A DNA stretch of 64,000 bases from Geobacter sp. GTDB taxonomy: Bacteria; Desulfobacterota; Desulfuromonadia; Geobacterales; Pseudopelobacteraceae. The position numbers were made by a program, and so were the translations under genes. The notes under the pieces were generated by a model. That model worked only from the letters and a program-made list of their open reading frames with translations, had not been told where the DNA came from and made no database searches. The stretch spans positions 1-64,000 of the forward strand of contig WKKS01000001.1 of NCBI GenBank assembly GCA_009684515.1. Direction: 5' to 3'. Below, piece after piece: positions 1 to 9,240 of this stretch. The first letter of the stretch is position 1, and the number at the start of each line of letters is the position of its first letter.

Positions 1-128
<128 letters not shown>

Positions 129-201
129 ATACTGATAAGTTTGTAACTCGAAAACTTTTACTGACAATTCTTTACTACAATCACTTGTCGCTGCTATTCG
201 G

Positions 202-213
202 TTTTCAAAGACC
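202..213 (-). promoter_or_regulatory. boxA antitermination element of the rrn leader
   Basis: The minus strand reads GGTCTTTGAAAA, close to the rRNA antitermination boxA consensus (TGYTCTTTGAAAA type). It lies between the likely transcription start and the 16S 5' end, where NusB/NusE would bind. The assignment rests on sequence and position. Confidence 0.5.
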
Positions 214-233
214 AGCTGTGCAACCAGACGGAC

Positions 234-262
234 AACATACTCAAATCAAACCGCCGTGTCAA
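234..262 (-). promoter_or_regulatory. Sigma-70 promoter of the rrn operon
   Basis: On the minus strand, TTGACA (257-262) is followed after exactly 17 nt by TATGTT (234-239). This is a near-consensus pair about 105 nt upstream of the 16S 5' end, with boxA in between. A second TTGACA lies at 362-367 on the same strand but has only a poor -10 match. Confidence 0.6.
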
Positions 263-386
263 CCTCTTTTTTCAGACACAAACTCTTTTTTCCGAGCACC
301 TCTTAAAGACAATTCTTCCGCCTCAAAAGGGACTCGCTTTCTAACACAACAAATCTCATAATGTCAAAATAAAAATGATGGTTGTG

Positions 387-1085
387 CTAAAAGCTTTGCA
401 TCTCGGTTAGCGGCAACACCTTAAATCCATCAAGTTGTGGTTTGAAAACAGACGCATCCAGAGATTTATTGATTTCAGGTTCATCGAGGACAATTCTAAT
501 GCGATCACCCGGGCTGTTAATCAGTTCAAGCTCTGACGCAAACGGTACACCGTCAACTACGGAATAGCCGGAATAGTAGACCTCATCACCGTTTTTGGTA
601 CTTTTTGACTTTACCAGGCCGTTTTCAAAAGTAACCTTTTCAATAACTCCATGCAAACCGGTGCGCTCATAGGTACCGTTAATATCAAGTGAACTTGCCG
701 GGGATGCATCCATAACCCAACGCATCAACCGCCAACCTTGCAACCCTCCTTTTTCGGGTAAATCGGCAATACGCCCTGCATAGGCAGTAGAACTGCCGGG
801 ATACAACAGTGTAATCTGTTCTCCATGTGTGAATATTTCGATCATGGTTGTGCCAAAAGGGGATAGTAATACCAAATGGAGCTGATCTGGCCGCCGATAC
901 ACTAGAAATCCGTTTCCTGACATACCATAATCGTTTGTAACCATAGTCATCGAGACAGCAGCTGATAATGTATCAACAGTTTTTCCAGGAGTATAATTTA
1001 AAACGGGATGTGTCATGCTACAGGAGACAATAAGTAAAAGAGGAGCGATTAACTTCAGTACGCGGATCAACTGGATATGAATCAT
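387..1085 (-). CDS. LolB-like outer-membrane lipoprotein (last gene of lipid operon)
   Basis: The 232-residue precursor starts with a lysine/arginine-poor signal segment and a lipobox-like IVSC ending at Cys22, so it is predicted to be acylated and exported. The body resembles the LolB/LolA half-barrel: repeated beta strands with text such as LLSPFGTTMIEIF, close to the SPLG-x-T pattern of LolB. In aryl-polyene-type operons a comparable small lipoprotein accompanies a LolA-like carrier and is thought to help place the product in the outer membrane. Here it follows the LolA-like gene by 78 nt and ends the operon about 125 nt before the rrn promoter. No clear terminator is visible after its stop. 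A general DUF3261/LolB-like label is safer than true LolB, because essential LolB normally sits elsewhere. Confidence 0.65.
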   Translation of the reverse strand: MIHIQLIRVLKLIAPLLLIVSCSMTHPVLNYTPGKTVDTLSAAVSMTMVTNDYGMSGNGFLVYRRPDQLHLVLLSPFGTTMIEIFTHGEQITLLYPGSSTAYAGRIADLPEKGGLQGWRLMRWVMDASPASSLDINGTYERTGLHGVIEKVTFENGLVKSKSTKNGDEVYYSGYSVVDGVPFASELELINSPGDRIRIVLDEPEINKSLDASVFKPQLDGFKVLPLTEMQSF

Positions 1086-1163
1086 TACTTTTGCCTTATT
1101 TGGATAATCAGTGAATTTGAGTTGCGATTATTAGTCAATGCTTAAATAATGGTTTACGTCATG

Positions 1164-1787
1164 TCAATTCCCCAGCATAAAATCTCGTTCAGTCAGACCT
1201 GTATTACGCCGAAGATTTTTAAACGACATAGTTGCCTTATCACCGTTGCGCTCGAGAATAATTAGCCGCCGGATGGTACCATCCACCAAAAATGAGATTG
1301 TAAGTTCCTTAACTTGTCCCTTCCCCTGCGGGGTCATGGTCAAAGTGTACAGAGAATTCGAAAGATCAGCCTGAATAGTAACGCCTTCTGGAAGAGTTGT
1401 CATCGGAGATGCCAGTTTTGAAAACCAATGCCCGAGTCCCTGCTCAGGAGGAAGGGCGATTCGATTGCGCCTGCCTTCTGTACCTGTATCAAGTTCAATT
1501 ACAGAGTCGATTAACACCATTCGACTGGAATATGGCGGATTAACCAGCATAAAAAACTTATCCGGTTTTTTAAAACGTACCATACCGGACATGGTCATGT
1601 TGCGTTTCATAAGCGAGAGACGTTTTTCCTGAGTAATGTCGGCGGTAAAGTCAGATATAGACGAAAATCCCTTTCGTAAAGCTTCTAAACCTTCTAGTGG
1701 AGGTATTGGATTGGCGCATGCGCCAGAAATACAACCAAGGGCAATCAGCACATGACATACCAACATCTGCATTAAACGACGAATCAT
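1164..1787 (-). CDS. LolA-like periplasmic lipoprotein carrier
   Basis: This 207-residue protein has a Sec signal peptide (hydrophobic core about residues 8-24, predicted cleavage after ACA at about 25). It then shows the LolA pattern: an opening helix with FSSISDFTADITQEKR, followed by strands such as GMVRFKKPDKFFMLVNPP, matching the LolA region G-x-f-x-ikrPgkfrw. LolA carries lipoproteins across the periplasm, and operon-borne paralogues are known from aryl-polyene and xanthomonadin loci. Its start codon overlaps the stop of the dehydratase by 4 nt, so it is translationally coupled to the acyl-chain genes. I infer that it carries the lipid product or a lipoprotein linked to it. Confidence 0.75.
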   Translation of the reverse strand: MIRRLMQMLVCHVLIALGCISGACANPIPPLEGLEALRKGFSSISDFTADITQEKRLSLMKRNMTMSGMVRFKKPDKFFMLVNPPYSSRMVLIDSVIELDTGTEGRRNRIALPPEQGLGHWFSKLASPMTTLPEGVTIQADLSNSLYTLTMTPQGKGQVKELTISFLVDGTIRRLIILERNGDKATMSFKNLRRNTGLTERDFMLGN

Positions 1788-2194
1788 AATCGACCTACTC
1801 CCAACGTAAGCTGAACGGTAAGCAGTGCTCTTTCTCCACAGACTATTTCACCTTTAACCATGAAAAGACGGCCAAAAGATTTGACTACTGTCGCGGAAAT
1901 CGTGAGCACATCTCCCGCTTGCGGAGTACCAAAAAACTCTGCACCATCAATAGCCGCAAGAAAGCCACCTTCACCTTCTTCAGAAATTGTCATAATTCCA
2001 GCCAATTGGGCAACACATTCCACCAGCAGCACTTGCGGGAAACAACCTTGCCCGGTAACATTTTTCAGAGCAGTTGCCTGAACCCCGCACTCAAGAGAGA
2101 GAATCCGATCTAACAGAAGAAAAGGGTAACGATGCGGTAAATATGAGGCTGGATCAGGATTAAACAGGGTTGCCTCCGCTGAAACGGATTGCAT
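1784..2194 (-). CDS. Hotdog-fold 3-hydroxyacyl-ACP dehydratase (FabZ/ApeP-like)
   Basis: I place the start at ATG 2194 because GGAAGG lies 8 nt upstream. A further upstream ATG (2233) has no such site. The 136-residue product carries the FabZ signature PHRYPFLLLDR with His21. It also has the helix LLVECVAQ with Glu59, the two residues expected to do the dehydration. The usual GHFPxxPVMPG loop between them is shortened to GQGCFP, so the active-site loop is atypical. The protein would remove water from 3-hydroxyacyl-ACP to give a trans-2-enoyl chain. The gene begins inside the preceding ketosynthase-like gene (35 nt overlap), and its stop overlaps the LolA-like start. Confidence 0.8.
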   Translation of the reverse strand: MQSVSAEATLFNPDPASYLPHRYPFLLLDRILSLECGVQATALKNVTGQGCFPQVLLVECVAQLAGIMTISEEGEGGFLAAIDGAEFFGTPQAGDVLTISATVVKSFGRLFMVKGEIVCGERALLTVQLTLGVGRL

Positions 2195-3203
2195 AGTAGG
2201 GACCTTCCGGAGATGCAGAGAGGTGAATACCATTCTGACCCTTTTTTAAGGAAGCAAGAAGGACAGCCATGGAGACACCTCCCATTGCGAGAGAACGCCC
2301 GGTTACCGATGACAGGTTAAAGGAGCGATAATCCAGAATGTCTTGCATGATTAGCGGCACAGATGGGGTAGTTCCTGAAATAGAGACCAGGTCGCAGAAT
2401 CTTGTATCGGCAAGAAGCCTGCCGACACCCTCCTGTTCATCCCCTTTCGGAAGAAGGCCGACCATGCTGATCCTCTCAACCATACCCTTAATTTCAACTC
2501 CGCGACGAACAGCGTGCTGGTAACTCTCCAACACTAGAATCCCACTTCCTTCGCCAAAGTTGGATGCGTAGCTCCGCAACTGTCCTGCGGCCGCAAAACC
2601 TGCCATCATAAGCGGCATAAGATCGTCGGCGCCACCGGTCAACATAATATCGGCCCGGCCCTCAGAAATGAAACGACAAGCCATCATAAAGGCTGATTCA
2701 GCCGAGCAGAAACGTTGAACAAGCGTGACGTTAGGCCCCTTAAGTCCATGTTCAATAGAAGCATTACTGGCAGGTGCATTGGAAACCGTATTTGGAAATA
2801 GCATCGGTGAAAGACCGTTGACCCCGCCATTAAAATAACCGGTCAAGAATTCGGCTGAATTTGCAACACCGCCAAATCCGCAACCTAGTGCAATCCCGAT
2901 TCGTTCAGGGGCGATCGACTTCAAATCAATCTCAGCATCTTTCAAGGCCAACCCCGAAGCTGCAACGGCAAGTTGGCTGCATCGGTCCATCTTGCGGGCT
3001 TTCAAAGGAGCAATGAAATCAGTTGCCTTGAAAGAATTTGCTTTGCCCCAAAACTGTCCGAAAGAGCCGGGTACATCTTCCGGCACCGGTGACAAGGCAC
3101 TGCCTCCGGATGCTAACAGATCCAGTATTGGATCGGCGCCAACTCCGGCCGCGGTTACTGATGAATAGCCGGTAATTACAATATTTTTTAAAGCGTTATT
3201 CAT
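2160..3203 (-). CDS. Degenerate ketosynthase (chain-length-factor-like partner)
   Basis: The 347-residue protein has a thiolase/ketosynthase fold (ITGYSSVTAAGVG at the N terminus, glycine-rich TGRSLAMGG near the C terminus). The nucleophile-region Cys166 is kept (QRFCSAES). The first catalytic His is replaced in SGTTP (about Ser275) and the second in TGRSLA (Arg303). It is therefore unlikely to condense chains by itself. In type II polyketide and aryl-polyene systems, an active KS pairs with an inactive partner that shapes the cavity and chain length. It lies directly after the active KS with a 4 nt overlap, so a heterodimer is the natural inference. It is about 50 residues shorter than a normal KS. 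Confidence 0.8.
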   Translation of the reverse strand: MNNALKNIVITGYSSVTAAGVGADPILDLLASGGSALSPVPEDVPGSFGQFWGKANSFKATDFIAPLKARKMDRCSQLAVAASGLALKDAEIDLKSIAPERIGIALGCGFGGVANSAEFLTGYFNGGVNGLSPMLFPNTVSNAPASNASIEHGLKGPNVTLVQRFCSAESAFMMACRFISEGRADIMLTGGADDLMPLMMAGFAAAGQLRSYASNFGEGSGILVLESYQHAVRRGVEIKGMVERISMVGLLPKGDEQEGVGRLLADTRFCDLVSISGTTPSVPLIMQDILDYRSFNLSSVTGRSLAMGGVSMAVLLASLKKGQNGIHLSASPEGPYYAIRFSGGNPV

Positions 3204-4405
3204 AGTCCAAGCACCAGTGATGTGATATTACCGCCAAACGCAAACGAATTTGACATGGCAATGGTTGCCGCACTTTGCCGTTTGCCGTCATGGCAATAGT
3301 CGAGATCGCATTCAGGATCGCGACCTCTGTAATTCAGAGTTTGTGGGATAATCTGCTCATTGAGAGCGATTATGGTTGCCAATGCCTCTATAGAACCGGC
3401 TGCCCCCAGACAGTGCCCGGTCATGGCCTTGGTTGAAATCAACGGCACTTGCCCAACACGATCACCAAACACCAGCTTCATGGCGTTAGATTCAACAACA
3501 TCATTAAGTGGTGTACCGGTGCCGTGGGCATTGACCCAGCCGACTTGGTCAACCTTTATTCCAGCCAGTGTGATGGCATCACGCATAACCCGTGCTGCCG
3601 TCGACCCGGTTGGTTCCGGAGCGGTCATATGATACGCTTCTCCCGCTAGTGCATATCCGAGTACAGTCCCGTATATTCTGGCACCGCGTGCCGCCGCATC
3701 AGCTTCGCTTTCCAGAACCAGGAAAGCGGCCCCCTCGCCAAGAGAAATCCCCTGACGTCCCAGACTAAATGGCGAACACGGTTCAGAATCAACTACCTTT
3801 AGTGAATTGAAACCACCAAACGTTAATAAAGAGAGTGTATCGGAACCACCGGCAATTACAGCCTTTTGCTGGCCGGTTGCCACCAGATCAGCTCCCCAGC
3901 CTATAGCGGTCGCCGAAGATGAACAGGCGGTTGTCACTGTTCCTTGATATCCTGCCAGACCATAGCGCAATGCAATTTCGGTGGAGGTCTTGTCCGGAAG
4001 CAATCCTCGCAACAGAACAGGTGAAGCGGTATCACCAACCAGGTGGGATTTCAGCCACTGTTCCGACTGAATCATGCCGGCCGCACCTGCGCCGATCGAA
4101 ACACCTACGTCATAGGGAGAATAAAGGCCACTGATACCACTTGCCTCTATAGCCTCGCCGGCTGCTATGATTCCAAACTGGTCTGCACGGGACAATTTAT
4201 GAGCAGAGCGACGATCAAAATAATCCAAGGGATCATACCCTTTTATCTGGCAACCAATCCGGGAAGGAAATTCTGAAACATCGAAAAGATCCAACTCACA
4301 GATACCACTCTTGCCATTCAGCAGATTATTGCTGAAGTCAGAGACATTTTTGCCGGCACCGCAAAAAACGCCCAGCCCTGTTATGACAACTTTGTTCTTG
4401 ATCAT
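3200..4405 (-). CDS. Beta-ketoacyl-ACP synthase (FabF-like, active)
   Basis: The 401-residue protein has the full FabF catalytic triad: Cys161 in TTACSSSA, His293 in NAHGTGTP, and His330 in TKAMTGHCLGAAG. It would condense malonyl-ACP with an acyl-ACP primer. The start ATG overlaps the FabG-like stop (TGATG) and the stop overlaps the degenerate partner's start, giving a reductase-KS-KS' block. Primary-metabolism FabF normally sits with fabG/acpP/fabD in a different arrangement, so this is a dedicated second system. The exact primer cannot be read from the sequence. Confidence 0.9.
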   Translation of the reverse strand: MIKNKVVITGLGVFCGAGKNVSDFSNNLLNGKSGICELDLFDVSEFPSRIGCQIKGYDPLDYFDRRSAHKLSRADQFGIIAAGEAIEASGISGLYSPYDVGVSIGAGAAGMIQSEQWLKSHLVGDTASPVLLRGLLPDKTSTEIALRYGLAGYQGTVTTACSSSATAIGWGADLVATGQQKAVIAGGSDTLSLLTFGGFNSLKVVDSEPCSPFSLGRQGISLGEGAAFLVLESEADAAARGARIYGTVLGYALAGEAYHMTAPEPTGSTAARVMRDAITLAGIKVDQVGWVNAHGTGTPLNDVVESNAMKLVFGDRVGQVPLISTKAMTGHCLGAAGSIEALATIIALNEQIIPQTLNYRGRDPECDLDYCHDGKRQSAATIAMSNSFAFGGNITSLVLGL

Positions 4406-5151
4406 CAGAGAATCCCGCCATCTACGACCAGAGTCTGGCCTGTGATATATGAAGCATTCTGAGAAGCAAGAAACAGCACAGCATCAGCAATCTCGTCGGG
4501 ACGGCCGATTCTCCCCAACGCAGCACCTTTAAGTATGCCAGCCACGATATCCTGCTTGAGTCCGGCTGTCATATCGGTGTCTATCAGGCCTGCCACCACT
4601 GTGTTGGCACGAATGCCCATTGCACCAACCTCGCGAGCGAGCGATTTGGTAAAACTGATAGCAGCGCCCTTGGAGGCGGCATAATTGGACTGTCCAGCGG
4701 TACCGGTCACTCCGGAAATGGAAGAAATATTGACTATAGCTCCGCAGCGCCGGGACATCATTTTGCGAACCCCCCATTTGCAGCAGTGAAACAGCGGATA
4801 AAGATTGGTTCGAATGACATCGTCCCAGTCGTCCTCCGCCATCATCGCCAACCAACCGTCACGAATGATGCCGGCATTGTTGACTAAGACGTCGATATGT
4901 CCCGAAGCATGCGAAGCCTGGTTAATTAACAACTGAGCCCCAGCGGAACTACTGACATCAGCCTGAACAACAGTGACGGTGCCGTCCATTCCTTCAGCAA
5001 GCGCGACCGTAACCTCGGCTGAAGAGTGATTGGATAAATATGCGGCAAAAACCTGTGCACCCGCTGCTGCAAACGCCAATGAAACCGAGCGCCCAATACC
5101 GCGCGTACCGCCGGTGACAACTATGATTTTGTCATTATATTGCACAGACAC
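4405..5151 (-). CDS. 3-oxoacyl-ACP reductase (FabG-like SDR)
   Basis: This is a classical short-chain dehydrogenase of 248 residues. It has the nucleotide-binding TGGTRGIG at 13-20, NNAG at 91-94, catalytic Ser143/Ser144, Tyr157 and Lys161 (YAASK), and a C-terminal VDGG. FabG enzymes reduce 3-ketoacyl-ACP with NADPH, and the gene feeds directly into the two ketosynthase genes by overlap. About 87 nt separate it from the preceding radical SAM gene, the largest gap in the operon's 5' two thirds; an AT-rich palindrome (TTTTAACGTTTTAAAA-like) lies in that gap. The assignment to this pathway is from context. Confidence 0.88.
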   Translation of the reverse strand: MSVQYNDKIIVVTGGTRGIGRSVSLAFAAAGAQVFAAYLSNHSSAEVTVALAEGMDGTVTVVQADVSSSAGAQLLINQASHASGHIDVLVNNAGIIRDGWLAMMAEDDWDDVIRTNLYPLFHCCKWGVRKMMSRRCGAIVNISSISGVTGTAGQSNYAASKGAAISFTKSLAREVGAMGIRANTVVAGLIDTDMTAGLKQDIVAGILKGAALGRIGRPDEIADAVLFLASQNASYITGQTLVVDGGIL

Positions 5152-5238
5152 TCCAAGCAGATTATTTATGAATGAGAATTTTAACGTTTTAAAATGGAGA
5201 TGTCCAGAGTGAAGGGGAAGATAAGGCGGATTTCATGT

Positions 5239-6618
5239 TCACATCGGCTTAACCCGGCTTCGCCCCATTCTCTTGATCAACTTCCAAAGCGGACCTTTGA
5301 CCGGAAACATACGCAGGGCATCCAGCATGGCATCACTGATATTGACTTCAAGACCCGGAACAACCCAGTTTTTTCGTATAATGGCCTGCGCTGTTACCAG
5401 TTCGGCCAAGATATCCTTAACCTGTGGAGAAAGGTAAAAGACCGGTTCCAGCATGTTGGTTGAAAGATTAATAACCCCTTCTTGCAGTGCTGTACGGTAC
5501 AGAGACGTGCCAGGGTAAATTCTGATACCGGTCATGGCAATGACGGCCGTTGGTTGAATTTCATCCATTAAAGCAAAAGTTTCAAGAATGGTTTCTTGCG
5601 TCTCGCCCGGTCCTCCGAACAGGATATAATGGACAAAATCGACGTTGCGTTCGCGACATAACAGCGAGGCATAGCGTACATCTTCAACCGAAAATGATTT
5701 ACCAAGATTCTTCAGCATGGTCGGCGAACCGGATTCGGTACCGTATTCGACTGCGTCGCAGCCCGCTTTCAACATTATATCCAGTAGTTCTGGTGACATG
5801 AAGGCCGGGTTTATAAAAGCCGACCAATTAAGCGGAAAATTTTCGGCAATGATTGCGTTACAGAGTGATTCGGCAAATTCCGGAGGGTAATTGAATATAT
5901 CATCCACAAAATAAATGTAATTTACGTTGCACTCCTCAACCAGTGAACGAAGTTCTGAAATGATCTCCGTTACAGGTCGAAGCCGCATCCGGCTACCCTC
6001 CAGCAGCGGATAGGTGCAGTAGACGCAGTTAAATGGGCAGCCGCGCTTTGTCTGGACGTTGGTCATGCCGCCATCGCGCTGATAGCGGGCTACATCGAAC
6101 AGTGACCGCGCCGGAGAACCGACCCGCTCAACAGGCAATGGTGGAATAAAACTGTCACAACCCCGCACTAACAACCCTGGCAAGCCTTCAGGTTTTTCAC
6201 CGCGCTCCAGTATTTTCACAAAACGTGGCAGTAATTCTTCACCCTCACCCACCACCCCAAAGTCGGCTTCGAGATAAGCCAATATCTCGACCGGCATCAG
6301 TGAATAACCGGAACCGCCCACAACCACCGGTGAATGACCATGACAGCATCTCACAACTGATTTCACGCCATCCAGATATGATCGCGATTTGGGCCAACTG
6401 ACATTATCAATATTGCGGATGGATATAACTACCAGACCGGGTTTGAAATTGGTTAGATTTTCAACAATGACCGAGTCAGAATCCTGTTCGAAGCAGAGAT
6501 CAAGGACCGCCAGCTCGTGCCCCGCCTCTTGCAGCGGACCTGCCAGGTACGACAAGCCGATTGGAAAAACCGGATAGGGTGAGCGCTCTCGGTTGGCTGA
6601 TATCAATAGAATTTTCAT
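5239..6618 (-). CDS. Cobalamin-binding radical SAM enzyme, copy A
   Basis: I choose the start at ATG 6618 (MKILLISANR), which forms an ATGA overlap with the thioesterase stop; the longer open frame to 6750 would run deep into that gene. The 459-residue protein has an N-terminal Rossmann-like B12-binding domain (about 1-150, with VVVGGSGYS and FGVVGEGEELLP). A radical SAM core follows with Cys194-x3-Cys198-x2-Cys201 (RGCPFNCVYC). The base-off histidine motif DxHxxG is absent, as in many class B enzymes. Such enzymes often methylate or rearrange unactivated carbon. Within this operon it probably acts on the acyl chain or a lipid precursor, but the reaction cannot be told. It is less similar to copies B and C than those are to each other. 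Confidence 0.8.
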   Translation of the reverse strand: MKILLISANRERSPYPVFPIGLSYLAGPLQEAGHELAVLDLCFEQDSDSVIVENLTNFKPGLVVISIRNIDNVSWPKSRSYLDGVKSVVRCCHGHSPVVVGGSGYSLMPVEILAYLEADFGVVGEGEELLPRFVKILERGEKPEGLPGLLVRGCDSFIPPLPVERVGSPARSLFDVARYQRDGGMTNVQTKRGCPFNCVYCTYPLLEGSRMRLRPVTEIISELRSLVEECNVNYIYFVDDIFNYPPEFAESLCNAIIAENFPLNWSAFINPAFMSPELLDIMLKAGCDAVEYGTESGSPTMLKNLGKSFSVEDVRYASLLCRERNVDFVHYILFGGPGETQETILETFALMDEIQPTAVIAMTGIRIYPGTSLYRTALQEGVINLSTNMLEPVFYLSPQVKDILAELVTAQAIIRKNWVVPGLEVNISDAMLDALRMFPVKGPLWKLIKRMGRSRVKPM

Positions 6619-7037
6619 AATGACGCCAACCATCCTTTCATGGCATCCAGACGTTCGGCGATTAGTTCCGGTAACTGAAATTGCAGAATTCCATCCAGGC
6701 TTGTCAGAGCGTGTGTGGTCAATCCGCTTGCCAGTTTGATGCCGTTGCAATCAACTATAACACTCTCAAATACCAGTGTTGCAGAGTCACTTGGCATCAA
6801 ACGGGTGCGGACTGTCAATTGATCGTTGCAGCGAGCCGGACGCAGATACTTGATTTCAAGATTCACAACCGGCCCCAGATAGCCAAGATCAGCCAACTGG
6901 AACGCATCCAGCCCAAATTTACCCGCCAGATCGCTCCGGCCGATTTCCATCCAGGCGACATAATGACCATGCCATGCAACCTTGTAGGCATCTACTTCAT
7001 TAAAGCGAACTTTTACTCCGGTTTCGTGGAATTTCAT
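6615..7037 (-). CDS. Hotdog acyl thioesterase (4HBT type)
   Basis: The 140-residue protein starts with the 4-hydroxybenzoyl-CoA-thioesterase signature: RFNEVDAYKVAWHGHYVAWMEIGR-like text with the catalytic Asp16 and a long helix after it. YbgC/4HBT enzymes hydrolyse acyl-CoA or acyl-ACP thioesters. Here the gene overlaps the acyltransferase gene upstream and copy A of the radical SAM enzyme downstream by 4 nt each. A comparable thioesterase is a regular member of aryl-polyene operons. It may release or edit the ACP-bound chain. Confidence 0.82.
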   Translation of the reverse strand: MKFHETGVKVRFNEVDAYKVAWHGHYVAWMEIGRSDLAGKFGLDAFQLADLGYLGPVVNLEIKYLRPARCNDQLTVRTRLMPSDSATLVFESVIVDCNGIKLASGLTTHALTSLDGILQFQLPELIAERLDAMKGWLASL

Positions 7038-7876
7038 GGCATATTCTCACTATCAACCCAACGATTGAATTTTTTGAGCGCATCGCCCGCTCCTACTTCA
7101 ACAAATGATTTTGCTCCAAGATTTCGGGCGGCCAAATAGCTGCGTTGCCACCAGACCGGCAGGAGTAATTCATCAAGCAGGAATCCCGGGATTTTGGAGG
7201 CGGTCAATGGTTGATGATCGATATGATCCAGCAGTGTAACCGAGGGCTCTATATAAATATAATCTGAAAAGATATTTTTCAGTTCGTCTGCCACTTCGGC
7301 AATCAAAGGTGTATGCAGCGGCGCGTCACAGTCAAAAACCGATAACGAAAATGCTCCGGAGGCTGCGCACTCTTCCACCGCAGACATAATCTTTGAACGC
7401 TCGCCAGCCAGCAGGAAGTGACTGGAGGTATTGTAGTTTGCAACATAAACGCCATTATTGGCTGCGGCCGCTTCCACGTGGGCACACTCCAGGCCAATAA
7501 TGCAACCAAGTGCATAGCGCACTTTCTCCGACATTTTGAGAAGCGTCCTGCCAACCCTGGCGGTCATCTCCAGTGCGTCCCTTTCAGAAATACAGCCACA
7601 AGCCGCCAGAGCAGCATAGATCCCCATACTGTGTTCAAGTACCAGATCTGGTTGCTGACCGGACATTTTTAAAAAGCGTGAGCGGCAAAGACTGAAGGCT
7701 GTGCCATAAATCTGCAGGCGGATATTTTCACTCTCAATCTGACCGTCGCCCCGCCAGGCCGATGGGTTAAATCCTGCGACAGCCTCACATAGAGAGAGAA
7801 TACCCTCTCCATCCGGCATTGCGGGAAAAGACTGGTCATGGCGCAGTGGTTGCCCGGGGAACATCCAGCAATTCAT
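7034..7876 (-). CDS. FabD-like acyl/malonyl transferase
   Basis: At 280 residues it is slightly shorter than FabD (about 310). It keeps the N-terminal FPGQ motif (residues 6-9), the active Ser83 in EHSMGIY (GHSLGE in FabD), His188 in APLHTPL, and a C-terminal VEVGAGDAL like the FabD end. FabD moves malonyl groups from CoA to ACP. The GHS to EHS change next to the nucleophile and the loss of parts of the small subdomain leave the acyl group open. It sits between the thioesterase and radical SAM copy B with 4 nt overlaps and probably loads the operon's own ACP. Confidence 0.78.
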   Translation of the reverse strand: MNCWMFPGQPLRHDQSFPAMPDGEGILSLCEAVAGFNPSAWRGDGQIESENIRLQIYGTAFSLCRSRFLKMSGQQPDLVLEHSMGIYAALAACGCISERDALEMTARVGRTLLKMSEKVRYALGCIIGLECAHVEAAAANNGVYVANYNTSSHFLLAGERSKIMSAVEECAASGAFSLSVFDCDAPLHTPLIAEVADELKNIFSDYIYIEPSVTLLDHIDHQPLTASKIPGFLLDELLLPVWWQRSYLAARNLGAKSFVEVGAGDALKKFNRWVDSENMP

Positions 7877-9240
7877 AATAACTTCCTTGTCTCTGTAGAG
7901 TCATTCAGCGGGCTTGTATCAGCAACTTCAGCAGGATTTATTGTCGATGGGTCATGAAAACCGGCAACAGTGTAATTCCGGCCGTAAATCCCGCCACGAC
8001 GCAAAATGTTATACATCAGATTTATCGTCTTTCCCGGACTCTGCAGCACTCGTGAAGCTATTGCGGACCAACCGTAAGCTTCATGTCTGGCCTCTACCCA
8101 GCCTTTGTATAGTTGATCAGACGTCATTAGATTAGGTCGATAGACTACCTGACCATGATCGTAGCGCTGCCAATCGGTATGCAGCATCCGCCCTTCCTGC
8201 TGGTATTGTTTGAAAAGCGACGTACCGGGATAGGGAGTCAGAATGTGGAATGTCGGGAGGCTCGGGGCGCATTTTTCCAGATAACGGACGGTGCGTTCAA
8301 AGATTCCCAGGTCATGATCATCGAATCCGAAAATGACTGAGGCTTCTACAACCACCCCGGTGTCCCGAATCCGTTTGATAAGATCTGCCTGGGATGAGCG
8401 ACCGGAGGTTTTGGGGTGATTTGCATGAACGCCGTCGGCCGACTCAAGACCGACAAATATGCCGACGCAGCCGGAAGCGGCCAGTAATTTGACCATGTCC
8501 GGGTCTTCTGCAAAACGGAGATTGGCCTGACCTCCCCAACGGAGTCCCATTCCAACCATTCCTGCCAGAATCGGCTTGGCTTTTTGCGGGTCGCCCAGAA
8601 TGTTATCGTCCAGGAATATTGTCAGTTTCCCCTGATAAGTACGCAACTCGGCCAATATGTCTTCGGGATCACGATATCGGAAGGTATTGCCAAAGTAGGG
8701 GGTCACGGTACAAAATGAACAATCGTATGGACAGCCGCGACTGGCCTGGAGCGTCTGGGTAGTCAGGTATTTGCGCCCTGCCAGAATTTCACGGCGTGCC
8801 CAGGGGATTTCCAGTCGGTCGCCTGTTGGTATGGAGCGATAGAAAGGCTTCAGCCTCCCGCACTTCAGATCGTTCAACAGTTCCGCCCAGACCGGTTCCG
8901 CTTCTCCGATAACAACCGCGTCAGCATGGGCAGCAGCTTCGTCAGGCAGTACTGTAGGGTGAATGCCTCCCAGCACAACCGGTATGCCGCGTTCTCTAAA
9001 ACGGTCTGCAACCTGGTAGGCATGCAGAGCCTGATGCGTCATGGCAGTAATACCGACCAGATCGTAATCGCCGTCATAACAAAGTTCTTCCTGAACTTCA
9101 TCGACGATTGTTACATGCCAATCTTTGGGAGTGGCCGCGGCAACTTGATTGAGTGAAAGTGATGGCAGCTGAAATCGCTTGACCCACCCCAGTTTATGTG
9201 TTGCCGGGTAAACCAGCAACAACCTGGGAGAATCCGTCAT
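7873..9240 (-). CDS. Cobalamin-binding radical SAM enzyme, copy B (DUF4070 type)
   Basis: 455 residues. The N-terminal cobalamin-binding domain runs over about 1-130 (VVLGGIHPTVLPDE, AVVIGEAEPVW). The radical SAM cluster motif is Cys170-x3-Cys174-x2-Cys177. The C-terminal part (FGFDDHD, HILTPYPGTSLF, EGRMLHTDW) matches the layout of the DUF4070 group, which includes the hopanoid C2-methylase HpnP. No hopanoid genes are present here, so HpnP itself is not claimed. It is a clear paralogue of copy C, with which it overlaps by 4 nt. Likely chemistry is methylation or C-C bond formation on a lipid chain, inferred from family and context only. Confidence 0.82.
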   Translation of the reverse strand: MTDSPRLLLVYPATHKLGWVKRFQLPSLSLNQVAAATPKDWHVTIVDEVQEELCYDGDYDLVGITAMTHQALHAYQVADRFRERGIPVVLGGIHPTVLPDEAAAHADAVVIGEAEPVWAELLNDLKCGRLKPFYRSIPTGDRLEIPWARREILAGRKYLTTQTLQASRGCPYDCSFCTVTPYFGNTFRYRDPEDILAELRTYQGKLTIFLDDNILGDPQKAKPILAGMVGMGLRWGGQANLRFAEDPDMVKLLAASGCVGIFVGLESADGVHANHPKTSGRSSQADLIKRIRDTGVVVEASVIFGFDDHDLGIFERTVRYLEKCAPSLPTFHILTPYPGTSLFKQYQQEGRMLHTDWQRYDHGQVVYRPNLMTSDQLYKGWVEARHEAYGWSAIASRVLQSPGKTINLMYNILRRGGIYGRNYTVAGFHDPSTINPAEVADTSPLNDSTETRKLL

